NCBI GenBank assembly: GCA_951799445.1
Contig: OX637296.1
Location: 11,284,001-11,348,000 of the forward strand
Reading direction: 5' to 3'
From: Pseudisothecium myosuroides
Lineage: Eukaryota > Streptophyta > Bryopsida > Hypnales > Lembophyllaceae
Length of the DNA stretch: 64,000 nt
The translations under genes were made by a program, and so were the position numbers. This document shows, in pieces, positions 1 to 11,235 of this stretch (position 1 is the first letter of the stretch; each line of letters starts with the position of its first letter). Below the pieces are notes generated by a model, which had not been told where the DNA came from, searched no databases, and saw only the letters and a program-made list of their open reading frames with translations.

Positions 1-1579
1 ACCAAGCACGGATGGCCAAGTATCTACTCTGAGCCTCCTCTAATGATACAGAGTTCTTGTATTGTTTACAGAGGCGTCGATGCTGATCCTGCAAGTCTGC
101 TTTGATATTTGTCTTCGTGTGTTTCTCCAGTGATTGGGTCCAATGGAAAAGGCATGTCCTCTCGCGGTTTACCATGGGGATTGCTGGATCACCAGAACCG
201 TATACAACACGTACAGCATTCCAGTTTGCTTGAGCACTGTCTGCCATGAACCCTTTGAAATTTGGATTAGTAACACCGAGCCTAGAAGACACAGGATTCA
301 GATTCTTCCAAAACACTTGTTGAACTGCCACATCTTCAGATTGCATATCGCAAACCGCAATAGTCATGATGCGGCAGTATGTGGAGTCATAGACGTGACA
401 GGCCATCGTGGTCCAAGACTTTACCCGTTTGACATGGTCGAACATCATCCACGCGTTTTCCAAGTCCCCTCCGGGTTGCATACGCTTGACTAGGTCGACC
501 CCACTTCCGGAGCCTAGTTCCGCCATTTTGAAAATGAAGACCTTGTTAGAGTCCGCCCCTTGTCCCAGAAACCTGTTTTTCTGGATGAAGGCCCAATTGC
601 TGGACCCTCTCAGTTTGGTGATGCTATCTAGGACGCCAAAACGACAGAGGTATCTGAAAGTGGTTACCTCGTTCCGAATACTCGGAGATGACATTTGCTT
701 GAATTTGTCCAAGACCGGGATTAGTTCGTCAATGGCTAGAGTCTTCTGAGGAATACCTTCCGGGCATAGAAGTAATTTGCCAAGGTACTCCTTCGTCGCC
801 TCGAGGACAATGGCAGAGTTTGTCGCAGATGGAGCCCTTTCTATATGTTCTCCAATAAGACTACGGAGTTTGGCAGCTGATTCTCGACTATTTCCTTGTT
901 TCACAGGATGTGCATGGAATCCAAGATGGATACAGGCATGGGTCATGTGACTTGGGCCGTAAACATAATATATCTTTGCAGGACAACTATCTAAGCAAGT
1001 AGGCTTCACAAGACAGAGGGCACAGACGACAATAGAGTTAGATAGTGGATCAGATCTGGGAATGAAGGCAGAGGAGGCAAGACCTTCCCACTCAGTTTCG
1101 TTTGACGGAGACAAACGGTTGGGCCTACTTCCATATTCACAATCAGTATTATCGCAACGTAGATGTCCCAAGCAATTGGACAATCTGAATGAAAGTTGAG
1201 ATGCTGATTGGATATGCATAGTAGCCGTTTGAGTCCAAGCGTGTCCGTCATCCTTTTTATCCATGCCATGCAGTTGCCCAGCCTTTGTGGATAACGGATA
1301 CTTCCCCATTGGAGGGAGCTCGAAGATGATATCACCATTGAAAACAGGAGGCAGACATTCTACCTTCTCTATCGGAATTGAATTGTAATCTAACTTGCTA
1401 AGGATTGACCTAGCGCCCTTGTTGGTATTCAACTGGCGAAGGCAGTGGACGATACTCTCAGCAGGTGGCAAGGGAGGCTTAGAACTGGATGGACCTGAAC
1501 AACGGGAGGGACCTGACTCAAGAACGGAATGTGCGCGTACGACCGGTTGTGGGAGCACAAAATGTAAGGATAAGGTTAG
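1..1579 (-). CDS. MULE-like (Mutator superfamily) transposase, partial, runs off the left edge
   Basis: The minus strand is open for 526 codons from just after an in-frame TAA (1580-1582) to base 1, so the gene continues outside the window. The first in-frame ATG is at 1307-1309; the 90 codons before it look coding but lack an ATG, so an upstream exon or a non-ATG-containing exon start is likely. Counting from that ATG there is a Cys/His cluster (C52, C57, C96, C99, C105, C109, C126, H128, H132, H134) ending in ACIHLGFHAHPV, as in zinc-finger domains of MULE transposases. The catalytic core shows a first Asp in HVYDSTYCR (residue 308), a second in FMADSAQANW (357), then CLFHW (386-390), the C-x2-H that MULE transposases carry between the second Asp and the final Glu. 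The Glu would lie outside the window. No internal stop, so this copy may be intact. Divergent from the gene at 2214. Confidence 0.85.
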
Positions 1580-2213
1580 TTAGCTAAGGATATAAAAGAA
1601 GGAGTGAGAAATGGTAAAATTTTTAGCTTTTTACAAGGCTTAGATAGGAGTTTTACCAAAATTAAGATTTTTCCATTATAGGATAATAGTAAATAGATAA
1701 ATAGGTTAAGAAGGGGAAATTAGATTCCCTGATTTATCGAGATATCCGGAACCGGATACGGAACCGGTGGATGAATCTGGACTTGTTCAATATACCGGGG
1801 CCGGATATAAACATGTACCGGAGGATACCAGAGGATACCGGAGATCCCAGAAGAAGCCATGAGGGCAATTCTGCGATCCAACGGCTCTACCGGAAGATAA
1901 GGAAGACCGTTTAACGGTCACAATCCTCCGGGATTTCAGCGGGAACGGAAAACCCTAACGGCTGGAAAGCGGCTGGACGGGAGAGAAGACCCAGGGGTCG
2001 GATTTTCTTCTCTCACTTCTCAGTTGGAGGATTGTGGAGACCTTGGAGCGCTTGGAGTTGTTGTGTGGAGTCAGGTTGCAAAGAGAGAAAGAGCTCCGAG
2101 TTTCCCGGACCCGAGAGAGAAATAGGACTGGGAAAGAGAACTTTGCAGTTTTGCATTAGTGAGGGACTGTGTGAGGATTGTTTTTGAGGGTATTTTTTGG
2201 AAGTTTGAGTGCA
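1580..2213. promoter_or_regulatory. Divergent intergenic region between the transposase and the 611-aa gene
   Basis: This 0.6-kb spacer separates two divergently oriented genes and should hold both promoters. A TATAAAA string lies at 1591-1597 on the plus strand. Between about 1735 and 1850 the motif ATACCGG/CCGGATA recurs several times in both orientations, giving a GC-richer cluster that could be a protein-binding array or a transposon end. Neither has been tested; the TATA string is far (about 620 bp) from the plus-strand ATG, so it would imply a long leader. Confidence 0.35.
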
Positions 2214-4049
2214 ATGGTGAAGGGCGAAGGGAGCAGAGCTGTTACCTTGAAGTTCAAGAACCTTGTTCCAATCATCCCGCAAGATCCGGGTTACCGGAAA
2301 CAGTTGGAGGAAGACCTCGCGCAGATGGGGTGTGTGAACTTTCTGCAACGACCCTGGAAGCTGAGGAACGAGGACATGATCCGGGAGTTAACGAGGGACC
2401 AGTCGAACAAATGGGAAAAGACTTCCCGGGCGCTTCCCAGCAGTTGGACTATCAATACCTGGAAACGGGTATACGATTTTCCAAGACCGGGAGAGGGAAT
2501 GGCGTCCCGGACGCTCAAGTTTCATGAGGGTAAGTTCTCTGAAGCCCCTCATGGCAATGATGGGTACACCGTAGCAGATTGTAAGGATCAGAGGGAGAAG
2601 AGAGTATTAGAGTTCCTGCTCCCAATCCTGTACCCGGAACGGCCGACCAGGATTACATTAACCTGGGCCAACACGATATTTGGGGCACTGAGTGGAGATA
2701 GAAAGGTTTTCTGGGCTGGCATTGTTAAGGAGAGAGTGACCAAGATGGTCTCATCCTTAGGGAATACCAAGGCGACAGCAATAGGGCCGTTTATATTTCA
2801 CTTCTATGAGTATTTAGGAACTTTGAGAGGTCCGGAGAGAACTGCCTATAAGGCTGCCGCCACGTTCATGAAACTGAACATCACTCCAAAGGGAGAAGAA
2901 GAGGTAGAGGAAGAGAATGACGAGGGATCCGAGAGAGAATCCTCAGAAGAGGAAGAGGAAACCCCAGAAAAGATTCCAGCCTCAGAGAAGAAGAAGGGGA
3001 ATAAGAGTGAGGAATCCCCGGATAAGGAAGGTCCCTCAGATAAACCGCTGGGTAGAATCATTGAGGATCTGGAGAGGCTCAGAGAGGAGTTAGATGTGGA
3101 GAGAAAAGCAGTCAAGAGTGCGTGTGGGCTGCTAGGGGGAATAAACACATCTGAACTCGCTAAGAGGATTGAGGATTTACTTCGGGATAGAGAGAACCGG
3201 AAGTGGGAATCCCGGGTTAAGGAATTGACTGAGCAGAACCAGGAACTAACCCGGGAACTTGAGGAGAGTAAAAAGGGGAAGAAACTTTCCCCAGAGGCTG
3301 AGGAGACCCTCCGTAGAGTTAGGGCTTTTGTGTCAAATTCGGGGAATGTGATTAACAAGGCCAAATTGTTCGATGAGGGGATCCATAAGGCCGGGTCAGA
3401 GGCAGCAGTTAAGTCAGTAGAAGTTCTGGCTGAGTATTCCGATGTTACGGAGAAGTTCATGTTCGAGATCCGGGATGTTCTTCAAGAATCGGGGTTGTTC
3501 AAGGGTTCCAAGAAGGTGCCCATGTCGCCCCCAGCGAATGTGAAACCGAAGAGTAAGCCCAAGGAAGAGAAAACACCCGCAAAGGAAACCCCTAAGCGGA
3601 AGTCAGAAGGAGGAGAAGGATCAGGGCATGGATCCGGTTCCAAGGAGAAGACCCGAAAGTCCAGATCAGAACTAGGGACACCCCCGAGCAAGGATTCGAA
3701 GCCATCTCCAACGATGCCCAGCACCACGAAGAAGAAGACAACACCAAAAAGAGGAAGGGAGGCAACTTCTGCTAGTTATCATTCAGAAGAAGGCGAGTCG
3801 CCAAGTAACTCAGCGAAGGAGGGCAGCCAGTCGGGATCCGGTTTCCAGTCCGAGTCACATCCGGGCTCTGAATCGGAAGAGGATACAAACATGGAGACCA
3901 TCTCGCCTTCGCAGTTCAAGGGTAAGACGGCCTCAGCAACAAAGGGGAAGTATCCCAAGCCGCCCAAACCATCGCCCAGCAGGAAACAGCCAACCCGGAA
4001 AGGAGCTGTCAAGTTGGAGGCACCTTCTCCGAAGTGGCAGAAGAAGTAG
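2214..4049 (+). CDS. Transposon-associated coiled-coil protein, 611 aa, function unknown
   Basis: ATG at 2214 is the first good start; the frame is open slightly further upstream but only through a TTG. Residues 1-220 form a folded-looking region (WANTIFGALSGDRKVFW near its middle, then IGPFIFHFYEYLGTL), a pattern I associate with plant transposon-linked hypothetical proteins resembling plant-mobile-domain or gag-like modules; this assignment is from memory of the style, not a search. Residues 223-275 are very acidic (runs of E and S), 279-360 contain heptad-like charged leucine repeats (EDLERLREELDVERK) suited to a coiled coil, and 430-611 is a Lys/Ser/Pro-rich disordered tail with basic segments that could be nuclear-localising. 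Uninterrupted. It diverges from the MULE-like transposase 0.6-0.9 kb away, so it may be an accessory gene of the same element. Confidence 0.75.
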   Translation: MVKGEGSRAVTLKFKNLVPIIPQDPGYRKQLEEDLAQMGCVNFLQRPWKLRNEDMIRELTRDQSNKWEKTSRALPSSWTINTWKRVYDFPRPGEGMASRTLKFHEGKFSEAPHGNDGYTVADCKDQREKRVLEFLLPILYPERPTRITLTWANTIFGALSGDRKVFWAGIVKERVTKMVSSLGNTKATAIGPFIFHFYEYLGTLRGPERTAYKAAATFMKLNITPKGEEEVEEENDEGSERESSEEEEETPEKIPASEKKKGNKSEESPDKEGPSDKPLGRIIEDLERLREELDVERKAVKSACGLLGGINTSELAKRIEDLLRDRENRKWESRVKELTEQNQELTRELEESKKGKKLSPEAEETLRRVRAFVSNSGNVINKAKLFDEGIHKAGSEAAVKSVEVLAEYSDVTEKFMFEIRDVLQESGLFKGSKKVPMSPPANVKPKSKPKEEKTPAKETPKRKSEGGEGSGHGSGSKEKTRKSRSELGTPPSKDSKPSPTMPSTTKKKTTPKRGREATSASYHSEEGESPSNSAKEGSQSGSGFQSESHPGSESEEDTNMETISPSQFKGKTASATKGKYPKPPKPSPSRKQPTRKGAVKLEAPSPKWQKK

Positions 4050-5389
4050 CTAGGTAGTTACTTGAGTTGACCCTAGCATGGTTAGTATTAAAACTCAAGT
4101 TTTGGATAAGTAGGAAGCTATTAGCCAGCTGCTTTTCAGTTGGATGAACCTGGACTTCACTTTCCGGGTTTTTAGGATCTGAGATCCACATTTTGCGGAT
4201 CGGCGGGGTGTGGTAGGAAAGTCAACGTGGGAAGGATAAGGGGAATGACAGGTGTCATTCTCTGGTCCTTTCCTTTTGATTCCCAGGGGCCTTTAGGGTT
4301 CTCTGGGTGTTTGGTATTTAGGGGGCTGATTTTGGTTTGAAGCCCCGGGCATTCTTATGTATATTTTTCAGTACTCTGTAAATTGATTTCAGATTTCCAC
4401 TTCGCAAGTACTGGTCTGAAAAGTCTCACTCTGTGTTGGTATGCCATCAATGTGTTAAGCATTGGTAGTGCGGGTAGCTGGTTTGCAGGTGTTGGAGAAG
4501 AATAGATGACCCCCGGATTCTGTCTGATCCGGTTCTGGGAGTATTAGGAGTTGGTTTATGAAGAACTAGCATACTAAGGGGTAGTTTCATCTGCCGATTT
4601 TCCTTGAGAGTCTTTTGAGTGAGATAGCCACTCTTAGATTGGGTGAGTTCTTTGGGTTGGAGTACGAATGCTAACCGACGTTTGATGAGGTCTTGCTGTT
4701 ACCGGAAGATAGGAACTGGAAAGTAGTTGGGATCCTTTAGTTAGTTGGTACTAGCTCTGCTCTGGGAACTACGTTTTGGCAGAGTCTGTCGTTGTAGTAA
4801 GTGGGATAGTAGGGGTTTCCTGAGTGACCTTCTTGTCTGGAGTAACTTCCCGGATCAGTTGTGAGGAAATACTTGCCTTCCGGTTTTCTTTGTTTTCTTT
4901 GTTATTTCTCTTTTAGTGGAACTTCAGCCACTTTAAACCAGTGGAGGGTAGGATTTACGTGTCCTTCCTTAAGTCCAAGAGCGGAACCCTCTGATGTAGA
5001 GGTTAAACTATACCATTGGTTACATTTGCTTGCTAGGTCCGGATCCGGGAAAGGTACAGGATTAAGACACTCTTTCCGGTTCTATGTTTAGCTAAGCCGG
5101 ATACTAAGTTACTGCTACTATCGTGAAGGAATGCCAATCTATTTCTTGTTGATTGGTAATATGTTTGAGAACTAGGCTTATACAGGAGAAAGTTAACCAA
5201 ATACAGATCGGGAAATCTAGCTCTACATTTTATTCCCGGATTCTGTTTGTCTTTGGTTTTGTGTTCCGGATCCTCTTCCGGTTATTTTGAGAATACTACT
5301 AGTTGAAATCCTGTGGGAACGATACACGAGTCATCTTAGGTGTTTTTGCGCTAGATTAACACTTAAAGGGGGATTTGTGCTTTGCTGTG
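4050..5389. other. Gene-free 3' flank of the 611-aa gene
   Basis: No frame here looks coding. The stretch is moderately GC-balanced and has many scattered CCGGAT/ATCCGG words (for example near 4855, 5040, 5090, 5270), which also occur in the spacer at 1735-1850. That shared vocabulary suggests both flanks belong to one element, but no long terminal repeat or clear terminal inverted repeat could be picked out. Confidence 0.4.
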
Positions 5390-5863
5390 TTACGACACTG
5401 GTTGTTCTGCAAGGTCGGGAGCAACGAAGTTAGGCGTGGAAAGGATGCAGCCACTATCAGAATCATCGCTGAGAACAAGGACTGGATCATGGACATGCTC
5501 TAATTTAATATTTCGAAGAATCAGGATAACCTCTGATGTTACAGAAGAACGTCTAGGAGTACAGTCGCCCATACTTTCTTTCTTTCTATACACGCGATAG
5601 TTTCCGGGTGACAAAGACCAAACCTCACCGCCCGAAGAGTCACTTGACATCTGCGCTACGATGTGAGAGACCTGCCTCGAGACTGGGTTAAGGACGTCCA
5701 AATCCAAATGCAAAGTACCTTCCATAATCCAAAACCGCGACGCCAAACAAGAACCAATAACTCTAGCGAAGCCATCCTCCTCCACAACGAAAGAAATAGG
5801 CACTGTTGGTCCATCTCCTCGAATTACAACCGCATTGGTGATGGCATCCTCCAAGGTAGACAT
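5390..5863 (-). CDS. Hypothetical protein, 157 aa
   Basis: The ORF reads from an ATG at 5861-5863 (MSTLEDAITNAVVIRG) to a TGA at 5390-5392; the frame is also open for 14 codons upstream through a TTG. I do not recognise the family. The sequence alternates hydrophobic and charged residues like a beta-rich globular protein in the first 110 residues, and ends with an acidic, serine-rich tail containing LVLSDDSDSG, a possible SUMO-interaction-like string. No internal stop, no signal peptide, no membrane segment. It converges on the 611-aa gene 1.3 kb away. It could be one exon of a longer gene or a chance ORF in a decayed transposon. Confidence 0.4.
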   Translation of the reverse strand: MSTLEDAITNAVVIRGDGPTVPISFVVEEDGFARVIGSCLASRFWIMEGTLHLDLDVLNPVSRQVSHIVAQMSSDSSGGEVWSLSPGNYRVYRKKESMGDCTPRRSSVTSEVILILRNIKLEHVHDPVLVLSDDSDSGCILSTPNFVAPDLAEQPVS

Positions 5864-6702
5864 CACAATCCTAATTCTTGAGGAGACCCTATAACAAACA
5901 TGCAAGCTCAGCGCAAAACCAGGACCAGGTAAAATCTAGGTATTGTACTCATAGAGTAAGTAAGGTAGAGTCCAAGGAGTACGTCAATATAGAGTACCCA
6001 TTTCATAACTAAAGACGTCGACGCCATGTGGTAGTTCATTAGGGCAAAAAATACTAAACCAAACTTCGTTGTACATTTATTTTTTAATGAGTATCCGTCC
6101 CCAGTTACAGTAAAAAATGCCGGAGCCGTGGACTGTCAAGGATGATTTCTTGGTGTTGTAAGACTTATAATGAATGAATTAGACTGCATATTAAAAGTAT
6201 GTGTGGTCGGAAGAGCCGACCTTTACTTTATTTTTTATGCTCCAGAGGAAATTAGGAGCCCAGAGGTTCGCAAGTACTTTTTCTTGAATTCGATGAATTG
6301 TCTTTGGACAACCGTCAATTAAAGTGTCAGTATACTCAAACCCGAAAATTGCAGGAGTGACGAATTCCGCAGAATGGAAACTTCCTCCATGACATAGATC
6401 GCCATTTTGAACGAGTTATGACGGCGCAACGGGTTAGTATGGACTGACCTGTCAGTCATCATCTTCGGCCCGCTGGAATGGAATGACGCCATTAGTGTTT
6501 CTCACTGGAGCTTTAAACCTGTAATCATCCGTGCTTGTTGGTATGTTTAAGGGGATTAGCACCCCGCCGGGCTGCGTAATATAGTCTTTATGGCTCAAGC
6601 ACTTGAAATAATACGTAAATAGCTGTAATGATACATAAATAGGACTAGGGTAATTAGTATTGCGGGGAGCAGAAATGACATTGAATTCCTGCATCCTTTA
6701 GA
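5864..6702. other. Gene-free spacer
   Basis: AT-rich, with no convincing coding frame. A short perfect stem (GTCGG then CCGAC) occurs near 6208-6221. Nothing else was seen. Confidence 0.4.
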
Positions 6703-7027
6703 ATGCCAAAGAGACAAAAACGACGGGCTCTGTATTTTACAAACCCGAAGCGCCTAAAGAGGTCTAGGATCATGAGGGAGTTGCGATCAAATGCTAGGAT
6801 TGCAGATGCAGGAGAGATTGTTAGAGTCCTGGAATTTGCCACCGCAGAACCATCAGTGAGCATAGTGCAGGTTCCTCCTCCAGGTAGCGTCACAGATATT
6901 GCAGAGGACATGATGCAATGAGGACTTCCAAAGAATACCACCCCAGTTAGCAGCGGAAGCGGGAGTACACCTGATGAGAGTGCTGGAGTTCGCGAAACCG
7001 GACCAAGTAGAGAGACCACGTCGCGAG

Positions 7028-8537
7028 GTAATGTGCCGATTAAATTATTTGTTCGTCTTATAGCATCATTGTTGGTGTTCCTCATGGTAATATAACAGGT
7101 ACCTTGTGCATTGAGTAGAGGGACTAGCCCATAATCTGAGGTTCATGTAATGATCAAGTCTGTGTGGTCTTTATCATGTCATTGCGAAATCAGTGCACGG
7201 AGAGTCACTAGAGGATTCACAACTTTGCAAAGAAAAACAGATGGGCTGTGAGTTGCGTTTTCTGTTTATTGGGGGACGTCGAGATTGAGAGCTTCAGTTG
7301 GGCGGTCCGACTGACCCGTTTGCATCTACTCGGAGGGCAACATTGTAAATTGCGAAGCATCAAGCGCGATTGACACTGGCATCTCTCGTTGGCTTGCTTG
7401 CTGGCTTGCGTGCTGTTTTCGCTTCATTTGGAAATGTGGCTTGCGTGCTGGTTTCGCTCCATTGTCTCCATGCTGTTTATCTCCGTTGTCTCCGAGCTGG
7501 TTTCGCTCCGTTGTCTCCGTGCTGGTTCCTCCCCTTCCGGAAACCTCTTCGCTGGTGGCTCGTGGATTCGCTCTGTCTCGTGACTTCATCCTACTATCTT
7601 CAAGCTCATTTTGCAACGTTTTGCTGGCGAGTAATCAGGTTCGCATTTTAGATTGATTCTCTCCTTCATGCTGGTTTCGCTTCAATTAGTGTTGCTTCGG
7701 TCCCTTGGCTTGCTTGCTGGTTTAGATCAATCAATTTTGCGTGCTCGTTAGCTATGTTGGCTTGCTCGATTAGAGTTTAGCGGTTTAGGATTTGCATTCG
7801 GGTTTAGGTCCGTTGCCTTGTGCATTCTGGTTTTCCCTTGTGGCTCCACGCTAGTTTTTTTGCTCCATTTTGCCCGTTTGCACCGATCGCAAAGGGTTTT
7901 TTTCTCCGATCGCTCCGTCATGACCATGCTAAGTCGCCCCGTGCTTAGTCGCCCAGTGCATTCTCGCCCTCGCTCGGCTTGCACATTCTGCTTGATATGT
8001 TTTGTGCTTAATCTAGTTAATCTGGTCTAGGAATTAGCACCAATCGCTCGTCCCGGTTGGCTTCGTAAACCCCGATTCTGTTCTTCCCGATTTATTTTGC
8101 GCCGTTCGCCCCGGTTGGGCTGCTCGCCCCGTTCCCCCGGTCTCTCTGTTCTCCCATCGACTTCTTCTCCCCGGTTGGCCCCACTTGCCCCGACTCGCGC
8201 AGTTTGTCCCGTTTGGCGTTGCTCCCCGACTGGCGCAGTTCGTCACCGCGCGCCCCACTGGCGCAGTTCACCGCGGCACTCTGTTTGCACTGGTTGGCGC
8301 CACTCCCCCGTCTCACCCTGCTCCCCCTCGTCTCTCAGGTCGCCCCATTCCCCGTCTGGGTATTCACCCCATTCAACCCGTCTCTGTTCTCTCCGAGTTG
8401 GTTTTCCTAGGGTTTCTATTTTCTGTCTAATTAGGTCTTCAACACCGATTCTGCACCCTTGTACATTTGCTGGACGTCTTGTTTAGGGTTTCGTAATCTG
8501 TTCCTAGACTTACCACAAGAATTGTCTGTGGTTGCAG
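7028..8537 (+). other. Probable 1.5-kb first intron of the methyltransferase gene, low-complexity
   Basis: The donor after CGAG at 7027 and the acceptor TTGCAG before 8538 give a phase-correct join, which is the only evidence that the exon at 6703 belongs to the gene downstream. About 7370-7570 contains imperfect tandem copies of a 20-30-bp unit around TGCTGGTTTCGCTCC. About 8080-8360 is pyrimidine-rich with repeated CGCCCC and CTGGCGC words. An alternative is that this is the promoter and leader of the methyltransferase gene and the 6703 exon is unrelated. Confidence 0.4.
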
Positions 8538-8683
8538 GACACGAGAAGATGCCAGAGACATCCGAAACCACGGAGTGCACGGAGAAGACATGCACGGAGA
8601 CGGAAGCCGTGAATCCTCCACAAGCCACGCAAACGGAACGAGGTAAAGCATGAAACTTTCCTCGTTATTTTCCAAACAGGAAA

Positions 8684-8745
8684 ACGCAAGCACTCCCTTA
8701 GAGGGAGTGCCGCTATCGGCACTCCCCCTAAGGGAGTGCTTGCGT
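8684..8745. repeat. Near-perfect 62-bp hairpin
   Basis: Two 28-bp arms with one mismatch and a 6-base loop (GCTATC). The arms end in ACGCAAGCACTCCC. Each arm is itself partly palindromic (CTCCCTTAGAGGGAG), so more than one fold is possible. It lies in the intron between exons 8538-8642 and 8932-9009. Confidence 0.9.
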
Positions 8746-8757
8746 TGATGCAATTTT

Positions 8758-8809
8758 AGCACTCCCCTAGAGGGAGTGCCAATGTCGGCACTCCCTCTAG
8801 GGGAGTGCT
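8758..8809. repeat. Perfect 52-bp hairpin, sister of the one at 8684
   Basis: Two identical inverted 23-bp arms starting AGCACTCCCCTAGAGGG flank a 6-base loop (AATGTC). The arm sequence is nearly that of the neighbouring hairpin, so the two look like tandem copies of one foldback unit. Half-copies of the same unit (GGGGAGTGCTGTTTTGC) follow near 8858-8875. Confidence 0.92.
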
Positions 8810-11235
8810 GTTTGGCATTGTCGTGCTGTAGGATGTGTTTCGCATTGGCGTTCTCAAGGGGAGTGCTGTTTTGCATCTGAGATGGCGTTCTCTCAACTTG
8901 AGGTGGCGTTCTCATATTCTCAATTTTTCAGGTGAGACGGATAATGTGACTGATTCTGGGAGAAGGGAGGGGCTACAGTCTTCGTCGCAGCCAGAAATTC
9001 ACGAGTCGGGTGCATTTTCTTGACAGCCTGACATTCTCAAATATGGTTTATGGGGGTTTGGTTGTTTGTCTGGCTTCTTGATAACGAAGTTCTTTTGCAG
9101 AGGAAGAGGGTAATGAGGATGTCGAGACATCCCAGGACGCCAACGAGGCTGAAAAAGCCAAGACGGAGATGACTGCAGAGGAGCTCGGGGTGGAAATGGA
9201 CAAGATGGTTGTGCGGGAGTCAGCCAATATCAACATTGTGTTGGACAAGCTCCGTTTCAAGCCAATGGAAAAGTCGAAAATGAACATCCTGCTCTGTCGT
9301 ATGAAAGCTCTGGCTGCTGTTTGCCCATACCTAAAGAACGACGTCATGGCACTGGGCGCACATTTTGTAAGCACTGGATATATGGACGGCCATGGTGTCT
9401 TTTATGTCACCTTGCAGGACAACGAGGGCAAAACATGAGACGTGATGAAAAAGGATGTGGCCTCCTGGACTCCGTTATGGGTTGCTGCAAACAACAACTT
9501 TGAAGAGGAGCTGCAAAAGGAAGACTCGTGGAAGCAATTCTCGGGGAAAATGTTCTTCGTCTGGGATGGCAACCATCGGCTGGCTGCCTGGCTGCCGATT
9601 ATCAACAGAGACCACGGGGATGATCCGTCATAGCATTACGCGGTTGAATCAATTGTCTTGGAGGTTGAGGGTCAGATCGGGCCACTTCTCACCGCGCTGC
9701 ACCAAGTGAATTGGTAATCCACGAGTCAGAGACCTTTCCTCATTGTGTTTTATTGCGAGTTGTATATCTTTCTCTAGTTCTAACTTTGATTGGCTTAAAC
9801 AGGAGAAACCAGACATGTCACGTGAAGTTAAACCTGGTTCACAAGCTATACTGGCTTCAGAGTATAGCTGGTCAACCCCTGTCCTACTTCGAGAATCTAG
9901 TTACGAAGGAGGAAGTAGTTGATGCCCAAAAGAAACAGAAATCAAAGACTCGGACTTGGTACACCTTGACGCTTGACGGGCTAATTAGCATCCTCTATCA
10001 GGTATGGTATTGTTATGTTTTTCAATGATTCTATATGCAGTTGATTGTTATGACCTCACAACTTTGCATTTGAACTTTGCTGAATTGGAATGCCGATATC
10101 GGCACTTGCTGTGTCTGTTCTGTGAGTTAGCTTTAACATCAGATTAGATTCCTAATTGCGTGTTCATTGTCTTGCAACAAGAGCTAGGTGACGCAATAGC
10201 TCATGCGACCAGGAGATTCAAGGAGAAGTATCCGGAGAAATCGAGTGAATGGACTACTAGGAAGCTCTATGATGCCATTGGGAAAGCTGTTGATAAAGTG
10301 AAGAAGGATATGTCATCTGATGTGAAGAAACAACTTCCCATTGCTGATCCGAGGCAAACACCGCAATTCCTGGAGCAAGTTCGCATTCACTATGAGAATC
10401 AGGAGGACGATCCAGAGATGTCGCAGGAGAAGTTGTGGTATCTTTCAACCTCGGCCATGGACCCGGCAGTGAAAGTGAAGTGGCTGGAGCGGTGGAACAA
10501 ACCTCCCTTGCTTCGGGAAGCTATGAGGTTCCCAAAAACCAAGTTTCCCGATCACGCTTTTCCTGAATGGCTTCACAAAGCGACTTGGTGGGCTCAAGTA
10601 ACTTCATTTACCTTTTCTTCTTTTTCTTGAATTTGATAATGGACCCGTCAGAGTTGTTACTGACTCCCTATTACAGTTGGCTACTTCTGTGTAGGAACTG
10701 TTCGATGCGGCTCTGTCTGAGCTGGATGTCACGATCAACTATCAACCAAGTGGTGAAAGTCCAATTCCTAGCATCGTTGATTATGTGGAGCAAAATCGCA
10801 TCCAGCTTTGGGATACTGCATTCCCCCATGAGTTTGATGGCAAAGGAGTTCACAAGAATCATCCTCCAGAGTTTCAAGTTGGTCTGGACCAGGCTGTTGC
10901 CAGAGTTCTCTATCGATATTTCAAGTTCGTGCTATACGCACGCAACGCCACGTTGAAGTCGCCGTCGTTCTTCCCAAGCTACTTGGACAGACGTGCCGAC
11001 AATTGCATGATATCGGATGAGATTGCCAAGAAGTGGAAGAAGGAGCACTGGGAAATTTGTGGGTGGTACATTGAATGCCCTCTGAACAATCCTCCTCCCT
11101 TTGAGATCGATTTAAGGAACAAGGTGCAACCCGATTTATCGGGGTTGAAGACGGTTCATGAGACAGCGCCGCCGGAGGCTCCTGCAAGGAAGACAAGGGG
11201 ATCAAAGAGGAAGGCCGAGGAAGAAGCAAAGAAGA

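Noticed and set aside
2846..3460. A 204-codon minus-strand frame rich in Ser
   Set aside because: It is the shadow of the Glu/Lys-rich coiled-coil region of the plus-strand gene.
6654..7085. A 143-codon minus-strand frame
   Set aside because: It is antisense to the exon at 6703-7027, whose plus-strand reading has basic nuclear-signal motifs and a phase-correct donor.
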